Positions 1 through 6,113 of a stretch of DNA of 6,113 bases are shown piece by piece. This DNA comes from Gemmatimonadales bacterium (GTDB taxonomy: Bacteria; Gemmatimonadota; Gemmatimonadetes; Gemmatimonadales; GWC2-71-9): NCBI GenBank assembly GCA_013816685.1, contig JACDDX010000108.1, forward strand, positions 1 through 6,113, read 5' to 3'. The notes beneath the pieces were generated by a model. That model saw nothing but the letters and a program-made list of their open reading frames with translations. It ran no database searches and had not been told where the DNA came from. A program made the position numbers and the translations under genes. The number at the start of each line of letters is the position of its first letter. The first letter of the stretch is position 1.

Positions 1-1550
1 CTCGGGGAACGGGCGCGGATCTCACCATGACGTCGACTCCCGCCGGACGGGATATGGTGCTCGCCCAGGCAGCGTCGGTCGAGTGGCTGCGGGGGCTGCC
101 GCGCGCGTCCACGCCCGTTCGCGCGGTGGGCGACAGCGCCACGGTGGAGATCGCGTTCGACGCGGCGGCCGGACACACCTACGAGTTCACCAACCTCGTC
201 GCCTTCGCCTCGGGCACCGGCGCGAGCCCGCTGCGTGCGGCGCGGCAAACGGTCAGGAGGGCGCGCACCCGCGGCTACGACAGTCTCGCCGCGGACAACG
301 CGCGCGCCTGGGCCCGGCGCTGGGAAACCGACATCAGCATCGACGGCGACCCCGAGCTCCAGCGCGCCGTCCGCTCGATGCTCTTCTATCTCCTCTGCAG
401 CGCGGACTCGGGGACGGGCATGGGCATCCCGCCCATGGGACTCTCGAGCGGCGGCTACTACGGGCACGTGTTCTGGGATTCCGACACCTGGATGTTTCCG
501 TCGCTACTGCTCACCCATCCGGACATCGCCGGCTCGCTGGTGGGCTTCCGCGCACGCACCCTTCCCGCCGCGCGGGCTAACGCGCGGGCGAACGGGTTCC
601 GAGGAGCGATGTACCCGTGGGAGGCGGATGAGCTCGGGAACGAGACCACACCGCACTTCGCCGTCCAGAACGCCCGCTCCGAAATCCATGTGAACGGCGA
701 CGTCGCCCTCGCGCAGTGGCAGTACTACGTCGCGAGCGGGGACTCGAGCTGGCTCGCGCGCCGGGGTTTCCCGGTGATCCGCGCCGTCGCGGACTTCTGG
801 ACCAGCCGCGCAGCCTTCGATTCGGCATCGGCCCGCTACCACATCCGCAACGTGGTCTCGGTGGCGGAGGGGCTGGTGGGCGTAAGCGACGACGCGTACA
901 CCAACGCGGTCGCGCGACGGAGCCTGCAGATCGCCACCACGGCGAGCAGGCGGCTGGGGCTGCCCGCCGATCGGCGCTGGAGCGAAGTCGCCGCGAAACT
1001 CCACATGCCGATCGATTCCGCCAGCGGCTTCTTCCGCACCTACGAGGGCGCGCCCGACTCGACCCTCGGCTGGATCACGCCGCTCCTTGCCTACCCGCTC
1101 GGCGTGCCGATGAGTGACGCCGCGAAACGCAGCCACCTCACCCAGGCAGTGAGCCGACTGGAGGAAGAGGCCTCGGGCGCGATGATGGGCATTACCCTGC
1201 TCTCCGTGGGTGCGGCGGAGCTCCGTGACCGGCGGCTGGTCGATTCGCTGCTGCCGTTCAGCTATCGCGGACACCTCAAGGGTCCCTTCCTCATGGCGTC
1301 GGAGACACCCACCAACAACGCGGTGAACTTCGTGACCGGCGCCGGCGGGTTCCTCCAGCAGGTGATCTACGGCTATACCGGTCTCCGGCTCACCGACAGC
1401 GGTCTCAAGCCTGCCTTCCCGCCGGTGCTGCCCAGCTCGATCCGGAGGCTCACGCTTCGGAATCTGCACGTTGGCGGGAAGCTGTGGGACGTGGTCGTGG
1501 ACTCGACCGGACGACAGATCGTGCGCCACGAGTCGCCTGGTCCGCGGTGA
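1..1550 (+). CDS. GH65 family glycoside hydrolase, 5'-truncated by window edge
   Basis: Probably hydrolyses an alpha-glucosidic bond with inversion (trehalose, kojibiose or glucosyl-galactose type substrates are the known range of GH65 hydrolases). The frame is open to the first base and ATG 27 lies inside the N-terminal beta-sandwich, which in this family is about 250 residues long, so the true start is upstream. Counting from ATG 27: residues 1-95 are the end of that sandwich and the linker; the (alpha/alpha)6 barrel follows with FWDSDTWMFP (149-158), FRGAMYPWEADELGNE (191-206), EIHVNGDVALAQWQYY (219-234), SVAEGLVGVSDDAYTN (278-293) and NFVTGAGGFLQ (434-444); a short C-terminal beta domain ends the protein. 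E281 aligns without gaps to the general-acid Glu of the family's GPDEY motif. E426, in ASETPTNNAVNF, sits where hydrolases such as the human protein-glucosylgalactosylhydroxylysine glucosidase carry their base, whereas phosphorylases have a phosphate-binding loop. Whether it is exported cannot be judged because the N-terminus is missing. The family call is firm; the substrate is unknown. Confidence 0.9.
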   Translation, partial: RGTGADLTMTSTPAGRDMVLAQAASVEWLRGLPRASTPVRAVGDSATVEIAFDAAAGHTYEFTNLVAFASGTGASPLRAARQTVRRARTRGYDSLAADNARAWARRWETDISIDGDPELQRAVRSMLFYLLCSADSGTGMGIPPMGLSSGGYYGHVFWDSDTWMFPSLLLTHPDIAGSLVGFRARTLPAARANARANGFRGAMYPWEADELGNETTPHFAVQNARSEIHVNGDVALAQWQYYVASGDSSWLARRGFPVIRAVADFWTSRAAFDSASARYHIRNVVSVAEGLVGVSDDAYTNAVARRSLQIATTASRRLGLPADRRWSEVAAKLHMPIDSASGFFRTYEGAPDSTLGWITPLLAYPLGVPMSDAAKRSHLTQAVSRLEEEASGAMMGITLLSVGAAELRDRRLVDSLLPFSYRGHLKGPFLMASETPTNNAVNFVTGAGGFLQQVIYGYTGLRLTDSGLKPAFPPVLPSSIRRLTLRNLHVGGKLWDVVVDSTGRQIVRHESPGPR

Positions 1551-1600
1551 TCGCGCTCGCGCTCCTCCTGATACAGGCGTCCCAGGCGCCGGTGCTCGCC
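1484..1600 (+). other. Predicted signal peptide of the exported glycosidase-like protein
   Basis: From GTG 1484 the n-region holds five Arg and two Asp (residues 1-20). It is followed by a hydrophobic core AVIALALLLI (21-30) and a polar c-region with A-x-A-like end VLA at 37-39, then FPEP. No lipobox Cys is present, so a soluble exported product rather than a lipoprotein is expected. If GTG 1547 is the start, the peptide shortens to 18 residues and loses all positive charge, which would be unusual. Confidence 0.65.
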
Positions 1601-3892
1601 TTTCCCGAGCCCGGCGTGGACGACACAGCGGCGTACCAGGGTTACCAGACGCGGTTCTATCGCGACTCCCGGGGCAACACCGTCCAGATCTACCTGGAGC
1701 CCAGGGGCGGACGAGTCGTCAACCTCTGGGCCGACGCGGCTGATGAAAGTCTCGGCCTCACGGTGCGGGACTCACGGGGAACGCCGGTGCGCCTGCAGTG
1801 GGGCGCAGACAACGCCACGGTCCGCGATTCCGGTGAGGTGCGCAGGCTGGAGTACCAGCTCGCGGCCCAGGCGCCCGCCGTGGCGGTGGGCTGGTTCCTG
1901 CTCGGCTCGATGCGGGTGGAGCGTGACTTCCAGTACGCCGGGGCGCATCTCCGGCCCTACGCGGCGGCTCCGTACTACGTCGCCGAGGAGTCGCTGCTGG
2001 TCGCCAATCTGTCCCGGCTGCCCATCGCCGAGCGGCGGCGGCAGTTGGAACTGCTGCACACGAGCAGCGTCACAGGGCTGGTGACGAGACTTCAGCCGAC
2101 GATCGCATCCTCCTGCACCCGCAGCGCGTGCGTAGCGCGAATCGCTCGGCCGTCGCTCGACGGCAGGAACCATCTCACGCTGGAGCTCCGGGCCGATCCA
2201 CGCCAGACCGCGATGCAGGTGACCGGCCGCACGGTCGCGCTCCGGTCACGAGGTGGCGCGCCTGTTCGGTTCACCGTGGCGATCAGCACCGACGGCGCGG
2301 CGCTCACGCCGCTCATGCGCGACTTGATCTTCGACCGTTCCTTCCTCGAGTTCGTCACGGCGGCCGTGGACTCGGGAGCGCCCGCCGCTCGGCGGCTGGA
2401 GCGGGAGGTGCGGAGCTTCGAGCTGTTGAGCTCGGAAGAGAAGCTCATGGCCGGACTCCCCAACTTCGCGACCTATTTCGGCCGCGACATGCTGATGACC
2501 GCCCTCATGATGCGGCCGGTCTGGCGACCGTCGATGTCCGAGCACGTCATCGCCGGCGTGCTCCGGAAGCTCTCGCCGCGGGGCGACGTGAGTCACGAGG
2601 AGGCGCTCGGCGGCCAGGCCATCCGGGAGAATGCGGCCGAGTACAATGCTCTCATGGCGACTCAGCCGCTGTCGGCAGACCGTGTTGCCCGTGCGCGCGA
2701 CCTGCTCGCGCACCTGCAGCGTACCCGCGAGAACTATCACATGCTGGACGACGAGTTCCAGCTCCCGATCCTGGAAGCGCGCTACCTCGCCGATGCGACG
2801 GTGCCGGCCGAGCGGAAGCGCGCGTTCCTGCTGGAGTCGGAAGGGGGCGGGCCGTCGCGACTGGTGCTGATGCTCCGCGAGCTCGTGCTGGTGGCGGAGG
2901 AAACCCGCCCCTACGCCGCCGATCCGCGGCCGCTCAATCTCATCGCCTTCGTCAAACGCGACTCGACGCATTGGCGTTCGGCGAGCTGGCGCGACAGCGA
3001 CGCCGGATACGCCAACGGCCGCTTCGCGATGGACATCAACGCCATCTGGGCCCCGCGTGCACTGGAAGCGATCGGCGCGATCTTCACCGCGCTCCCGGCG
3101 CTCGGCATAGGCCGGGAGGCGCTCGACTCGCTCGCGGGAAGGGCCGGAACCGGCGCGCTTCGCGGCTACGCGAGGGACTCGACCAGGCTCCGTCGAGCCA
3201 TCGCCACCTGGCATGGCGCCCGTCGGCACTTCAGTGTGGCGCTCGCGCGCGAAGAGCTCGAGCGGCGTGCCCGGGCGAGGATCGCCGCCCTGCCGGCGGC
3301 CGATCGCGCGTACTGGGGACGGGTGCTGTCGCGGCGGGTCGGCCTCTCCGACAGCCTCCGATTTCTCGCGCTCGCGCTCGATTCCGCGGGCATACCGATT
3401 CCGATCGTCAACACCGACCCGGCGACCGAGCTGTTTCTCGATGCCTCCGCCGGCCGCCCGGCACAGCTCGACGTGCTGGATGCCGTGCTCCGACCGTATC
3501 CGATCGGCCTGTTCGTGGACGGGCTGGGGCCACTGGTGGCGAACGATGCCTACTCGGCGCGCCGCGTGTGGGCGACCTTCGCGAGCGATGCCTATCACGG
3601 GCCCCGGGTGGTCTGGGGACGCGAGGTGAATCTCCTCCTGCTCGCGCTGGCCGACATCGCCGGCGGCGCGATCCACTCCCGGGACCCCTCGTCTCCATCG
3701 CCCCGGGCCTCGCTTCACCGTATTCTCGACGCCGTTCGCGCGTCCGGGCTCGAGCACAACGAGCTCTGGAGCTACCGCATTGAAGACGGGCGCCTGCGCC
3801 CAACCCGCTACGGCACCAGCTCCGACGTGCAGCTCTGGAGCAGCACCGATCTCGCCGTGCAGTTCATGCTGTCCCGACTCCCGCCTCCGTGA
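1484..3892 (+). CDS. Exported six-hairpin glycosidase-like protein (debranching-enzyme type)
   Basis: Probably a periplasmic or secreted glycosidase; no characterised relative is recognised with certainty. Numbering is from GTG 1484 (802 residues). Residues 21-39 form a hydrophobic signal segment ending PVLA, with likely cleavage before FPEP. Residues 45-300 look like a beta-rich N-terminal domain holding the only two cysteines, C211 and C216. From about 310 the pattern resembles (alpha/alpha)6-barrel enzymes: PNFATYFGRD (326-335, like the TYFGRD motif of amylo-alpha-1,6-glucosidases), GDVSHEEALGGQAIREN (367-383), MLDDEFQLP (420-428), SWRDSDAGYANGRF (501-514) then MDINAIW (516-522), GPRVVWGREVNLL (706-718) and DVQLWSSTDLAVQF (781-794). 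The acidic residues in these motifs (D335, E372, D422, D423, D504, D506, D517) are catalytic candidates. Two starts are possible: GTG 1484 gives an Arg-containing signal n-region and a 67-base overlap with the GH65 gene; GTG 1547 gives a GTGA overlap but an uncharged n-region. The mature protein is the same either way. Fold call is moderate; substrate unknown. Confidence 0.75.
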   Translation: MGRGRGLDRTTDRAPRVAWSAVIALALLLIQASQAPVLAFPEPGVDDTAAYQGYQTRFYRDSRGNTVQIYLEPRGGRVVNLWADAADESLGLTVRDSRGTPVRLQWGADNATVRDSGEVRRLEYQLAAQAPAVAVGWFLLGSMRVERDFQYAGAHLRPYAAAPYYVAEESLLVANLSRLPIAERRRQLELLHTSSVTGLVTRLQPTIASSCTRSACVARIARPSLDGRNHLTLELRADPRQTAMQVTGRTVALRSRGGAPVRFTVAISTDGAALTPLMRDLIFDRSFLEFVTAAVDSGAPAARRLEREVRSFELLSSEEKLMAGLPNFATYFGRDMLMTALMMRPVWRPSMSEHVIAGVLRKLSPRGDVSHEEALGGQAIRENAAEYNALMATQPLSADRVARARDLLAHLQRTRENYHMLDDEFQLPILEARYLADATVPAERKRAFLLESEGGGPSRLVLMLRELVLVAEETRPYAADPRPLNLIAFVKRDSTHWRSASWRDSDAGYANGRFAMDINAIWAPRALEAIGAIFTALPALGIGREALDSLAGRAGTGALRGYARDSTRLRRAIATWHGARRHFSVALAREELERRARARIAALPAADRAYWGRVLSRRVGLSDSLRFLALALDSAGIPIPIVNTDPATELFLDASAGRPAQLDVLDAVLRPYPIGLFVDGLGPLVANDAYSARRVWATFASDAYHGPRVVWGREVNLLLLALADIAGGAIHSRDPSSPSPRASLHRILDAVRASGLEHNELWSYRIEDGRLRPTRYGTSSDVQLWSSTDLAVQFMLSRLPPP
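1547..1550 (+). other. GTGA stop/start overlap between the two glycosidase genes
   Basis: The TGA stop of the GH65 gene overlaps an in-frame GTG of the next gene in the four bases GTGA. This arrangement commonly allows translational coupling by a re-initiating ribosome. No convincing Shine-Dalgarno lies just upstream. The competing start at GTG 1484 has only a weak purine run, GGCGGGAAG, at 1473-1481, ending 2 bases before it. Use of either start is unproven. Confidence 0.5.
3889..3892 (+). other. GTGA stop/start overlap before the symporter gene
   Basis: The TGA stop of the glycosidase-like gene (3890-3892) shares bases with an in-frame GTG (3889-3891), the same arrangement as at 1547-1550. 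ATG 3898 lies three codons downstream, so translation may begin at either. There is no clear Shine-Dalgarno, which would fit coupled translation. Confidence 0.55.
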
Positions 3893-5676
3893 GCGCCATG
3901 GCTCCCGACGCCGCCCCGGTCGCACACCTCGCCCTCATCGACTACGCCGTCATGGCCGTGTATTTCGTCGTCGTGCTCGGCGTCGGCTGGGGGCTCCGTC
4001 GACTCACGCGGACGAGCACCGACTTCTTCCTCTCGGGCCGCTCGCTCCCGCCCTGGATTACCGGACTGGCATTCATCTCGGCGAACCTGGGGGCGCAGGA
4101 AGTGATCGGGATGGGCGCGTCCGGCGCCAAGTATGGCATCGCCACCAGTCACTTCTACTGGATCGGCGCGATCCCGGCGATGGTCTTCGTCGGGCTCTTC
4201 ATGATGCCGTTCTACTACGGGTCGCGCGCCCGCTCGGTACCCGAGTACCTCCGGCTGCGATTCGACGAGAAGACCCGGACACTCAACGCCGTCTCGTTCG
4301 CCGTGATGACGGTGTTCTCCTCGGGTGTGTCGATGTACGCCATGGGCAAGCTCCTCAACCTCCTGCTCGGGTGGAGCTTCGATGTCAGCGTGCTCGTTTC
4401 CGCCGTCATCGTGCTCGCCTACGTGCTGCTCGGCGGGCTCACCAGCGCCATCTACAACGAGGTGCTGCAGTTCTTCCTGATCGTGTTCGGGTTTATTCCC
4501 CTCGTCCTGCTGGGCCTCTACGCGGTCGGCGGCTGGGACGGCCTGTCCAGCCGACTCGCCGAGGCGGCGGTGACCCGCGGCCTCCCTGCCGGCGCGTACA
4601 CCCACTCGTGGTCCAATCTCGGCGACCCATCACAGAACCCGATCGGCGTCGAATGGTTCGGCCTGGTAATGGGCTTGGGCTTCGTGCTCTCGTTCGGGTA
4701 CTGGTGCACCGATTTTCTCGTCGTCCAGCGCGCGATGGCCGCGGATTCGATGACAGCGGCGAGGCGGACCCCGCTGATCGCGGCGGTGCCGAAGATGCTC
4801 TTCCCGTTTCTGGTCATCCTGCCCGGGATGATCGCGCTCGTGCTCGGGAGCGGCGCAGGAGGGCACGCCACGCCCGGAGGACAGGGGATCGTGCCCGCAA
4901 AGCTCGCCGCGGGCGGCGCGCCGTTGCTCGACGGCGCCGGACGCGTCGTGCTCGACTACGACCTCGCGACGCCGATGCTGCTGGTGCACCTCTTTCCGGC
5001 GGGGATGCTCGGGCTCGGACTCACGGCACTGCTCGCGTCGTTCATGTCGGGGATGGCCGGCAACGTGACGGCGTTCAATACGGTCTGGACCTACGACATC
5101 TACCAGAGCCACATCCGCCGCGGCGCCTCGGACGCGCATTACCTGTGGATGGGACGGGTGGCCACGGTGGGCGGGATCGCGCTCGCGGTGGCGGCAGCAT
5201 ACGTAGCGGGTGCATTCAACAACATCATGGATCTGCTGCAGCTCGTCTTCGCGTTCGTCAACGCGCCGCTCTTCGCGACGTTTGCTCTCGGCATGTTCTG
5301 GCGGCGCACGACCGGCCACGGAGCGTTCGTCGGTCTCCTCACCGGCATGCTCGGCGCCGCGATTCATCACGGGCTGACGCTGCCCGCCGGCGTGCAGCCC
5401 GGCGTCAAAGGCGGCTACCTCGGCGTCCTGCATACTTATCCTAGCGAGCTGGGGCAAACGTTCTGGACCGCGATCGTCGCGTGGGTCACCTGCTTCGTCG
5501 TGACGATTGCTGTAAGCCTCGCCACGCGGCCGAGGCCCGCCGATGAGCTACGCGGACTGGTCTACTCGCTCACGCCCCGGCCCGACGACCGGCGGCTTCC
5601 GCTCCATTCACGACCGTGGGTGCTCGGTGTCGTCGTGCTGGTGCTCACGCTGGCGCTCAACCTCGTGTTCTTCTAG
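3889..5676 (+). CDS. Sodium/solute symporter, SSS (SLC5) family, SGLT-like
   Basis: Inner-membrane secondary transporter, probably importing a sugar or sugar derivative with Na+. It has 595 residues and about 14 hydrophobic helices (roughly 16-36, 56-84, 88-109, 133-160, 163-182, 189-213, 255-279, 297-320, 360-401, 417-440, 444-472, 476-497, 521-545, 575-595), as in SGLT-type members. Family marks are DFFLSGRSLPPW (45-56), SANLGAQEVIGMGASG (64-79), RSVPEYLRLRF (115-125), LGGLTSAIYNEVLQ (181-194), YWCTDFLVVQR (271-281, very like the SGLT1 segment) and TYDIYQ (401-406). A roughly 40-residue Gly/Ala-rich loop (321-359) lies between helices. Compared from memory with vSGLT and SGLT1, E71 and Y90 occupy sugar-contact positions and G388 a Na2-site position, so substrate or ion use may differ. 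GTG 3889 overlaps the upstream stop; ATG 3898 is an equally possible start. Position after two glycosidases suggests it imports their product. The family is certain, the substrate is not. Confidence 0.95.
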   Translation: MSAMAPDAAPVAHLALIDYAVMAVYFVVVLGVGWGLRRLTRTSTDFFLSGRSLPPWITGLAFISANLGAQEVIGMGASGAKYGIATSHFYWIGAIPAMVFVGLFMMPFYYGSRARSVPEYLRLRFDEKTRTLNAVSFAVMTVFSSGVSMYAMGKLLNLLLGWSFDVSVLVSAVIVLAYVLLGGLTSAIYNEVLQFFLIVFGFIPLVLLGLYAVGGWDGLSSRLAEAAVTRGLPAGAYTHSWSNLGDPSQNPIGVEWFGLVMGLGFVLSFGYWCTDFLVVQRAMAADSMTAARRTPLIAAVPKMLFPFLVILPGMIALVLGSGAGGHATPGGQGIVPAKLAAGGAPLLDGAGRVVLDYDLATPMLLVHLFPAGMLGLGLTALLASFMSGMAGNVTAFNTVWTYDIYQSHIRRGASDAHYLWMGRVATVGGIALAVAAAYVAGAFNNIMDLLQLVFAFVNAPLFATFALGMFWRRTTGHGAFVGLLTGMLGAAIHHGLTLPAGVQPGVKGGYLGVLHTYPSELGQTFWTAIVAWVTCFVVTIAVSLATRPRPADELRGLVYSLTPRPDDRRLPLHSRPWVLGVVVLVLTLALNLVFF

Positions 5677-5679
5677 GAG
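5675..5679 (+). promoter_or_regulatory. Ribosome binding site AGGAG of the small membrane protein
   Basis: AGGAG lies six bases before ATG 5686 and overlaps the TAG stop of the symporter gene (5674-5676). It is the only strong Shine-Dalgarno seen at any junction in the window. It supports the 5686 start and suggests independent or boosted translation of the small gene. Confidence 0.85.
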
Positions 5680-5685
5680 ACGGCG

Positions 5686-5976
5686 ATGAGCGGTCCATCG
5701 GGATGGGACATCCGGGTGCCGATCGGCGGGCTCTTCACCGCCCTCGGCGCCATCATCGGCGGGTATGGCCTCGCAACGCTGGGCGATGCCGACCGCTATG
5801 CGGCGTCGTTCGGCGTGAACGTCAATCTCTGGTGGGGCGCCGCGATGCTGGTCTTCGGGCTACTGATGCTCGCCGCCGCCCGGATGCAGGGGCGATCGTC
5901 CGCCGCCCCCGCCGTCGACACTTTCGAAGGCCGGGCGACGGAGGGGCGCGAGCACCATCGGGGACTCGAGCGGTAG
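5686..5976 (+). CDS. Small two-helix membrane protein, putative symporter partner
   Basis: Encodes 96 residues with two hydrophobic helices, about 11-31 (VPIGGLFTALGAIIGGYGLA core) and 47-66 (NLWWGAAMLVFGLLMLAAAR core). They are joined by a 15-residue polar loop, GDADRYAASFGVNVN (33-47). Arg residues before the first and after the second helix suggest both ends face the cytoplasm, giving a hairpin. The last 30 residues are polar and probably disordered. The gene starts 9 bases after the symporter stop with a good AGGAG site, so it is surely co-transcribed with the symporter. Some SSS transporters are known to pair with small membrane proteins (for example the YhdT type with PanF, and DUF4212 small subunits), but I do not recognise this protein as a member of those families. 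A role in assembly, stability or coupling of the symporter is inference from position and topology only. Confidence 0.8.
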   Translation: MSGPSGWDIRVPIGGLFTALGAIIGGYGLATLGDADRYAASFGVNVNLWWGAAMLVFGLLMLAAARMQGRSSAAPAVDTFEGRATEGREHHRGLER

Positions 5977-5982
5977 GTCCGG
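5977..5982. other. Six-base gap between convergent genes
   Basis: Only six bases separate the TAG of the small membrane protein gene from the stop codon of the opposing gene. There is no room for a hairpin terminator, so transcripts from the two sides must overlap or end inside the neighbouring gene. Confidence 0.6.
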
Positions 5983-6113
5983 TCAGTGCCCTTTCGTCCG
6001 CCTCGCCCGCCCATCCGGTGTCCGCGCGGCCTGGCCCGCATAGGCAGCAAACTGCTCGGCCTTGAGCATGACCGGACTGAACTGCCGCTCCGAGAACCGC
6101 TCGCTCTCGCGCA
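5983..6113 (-). CDS. C-terminal end of an unidentified convergent gene (partial)
   Basis: On the minus strand a frame open from the right edge ends at a TGA complementary to 5983-5985 and gives the last 42 residues of a protein. The visible part contains RESERFSERQFSPVMLKAEQ followed by FAAYAGQAARTP and a basic tail ending RARRTKGH. Coding is supported by the mostly G/C third codon positions, the absence of stops, amino-acid composition like a normal protein (F, Y, M, K, Q present rather than the R/P/G excess of shadow frames) and the clean convergent stop placement. I do not recognise the family. The gene begins outside the window and probably belongs to a separate transcription unit. Confidence 0.6.
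   Translation of the reverse strand, partial: RESERFSERQFSPVMLKAEQFAAYAGQAARTPDGRARRTKGH

Noticed and set aside
27..29. ATG 27 as the true start of the GH65 gene
   Set aside because: The frame is open to the window edge, and starting here would remove more than half of the N-terminal beta-sandwich normal for GH65 enzymes. No Shine-Dalgarno lies before it.
504..1529. Minus-strand open frame of 341 codons opposite the GH65 gene
   Set aside because: Same compositional shadow effect; the plus strand carries unmistakable GH65 motifs throughout this stretch.
2128..3783. Plus-strand open frame of 551 codons inside the glycosidase-like gene
   Set aside because: Arg/Ala/Gly-dominated shadow frame with no domain pattern.
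2246..3925. Long minus-strand open frame of 559 codons opposite the glycosidase-like gene
   Set aside because: The translation is rich in R, G, P, E and H with no recognisable motif. Long antisense frames are expected opposite genes with such high third-position GC, and the plus frame has clear protein motifs and a signal peptide.
3780..5444. Plus-strand open frame of 554 codons overlapping the symporter gene
   Set aside because: Arg/Pro/Gly-dominated translation without hydrophobic helices or motifs; the symporter frame explains the DNA.
5977..6077. Nine-base perfect inverted repeat GTCCGGTCA (5977-5985) and TGACCGGAC (6069-6077) as a terminator or operator
   Set aside because: The arms are 83 bases apart, no U-rich tract follows, and the right arm lies in the convergent coding frame. 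A chance match in GC-rich DNA is likely.

Overview
The window is 6.1 kb of very GC-rich DNA, packed almost end to end with protein-coding genes. Codon third positions are strongly G/C-biased. The tight overlaps, exported glycosidases and SGLT-like symporter suggest a high-GC Gram-negative heterotroph. Gemmatimonadota, or a similarly GC-rich soil or aquatic lineage, is my guess from sequence style only; no taxonomic marker is present. I see no RNA gene, mobile element, CRISPR array or strong intrinsic terminator.

Layout: (1) bases 1-1550 (+), the C-terminal three quarters or so of a GH65 glycoside hydrolase, cut by the left window edge. (2) 1484-3892 (+), an exported protein of about 800 residues resembling (alpha/alpha)6-barrel glycosidases of the debranching-enzyme type, probably a poorly characterised family. 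(3) 3889-5676 (+), a 14-helix sodium/solute symporter (SSS/SLC5 family) related to the SGLT sugar transporters. (4) 5686-5976 (+), a 96-residue two-helix membrane protein with a good ribosome-binding site that overlaps the symporter stop codon. (5) 5983-6113 (-), the 3' end of a convergent, unidentified gene that runs off the right edge.

Genes 1-4 share one strand. Each of the first two junctions contains a GTGA start/stop overlap and the third gap is 9 bases, so they very probably form one operon. The simplest reading is a small glucoside-use cassette: two glycosidases, at least one of them exported, trim an alpha-linked gluco-oligosaccharide or glycoconjugate outside the cytoplasm, and the symporter, perhaps with its small partner, imports the released sugar. 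No SusC/SusD pair, ABC transporter or sugar regulator is visible in the window. The exact substrate cannot be read from the sequence.

The most interesting points are the uncharacterised exported glycosidase-like protein, the small two-helix protein paired with the symporter, substitutions at the predicted sugar and Na2 sites of the symporter, and GH65 residues that favour hydrolysis over phosphorolysis.
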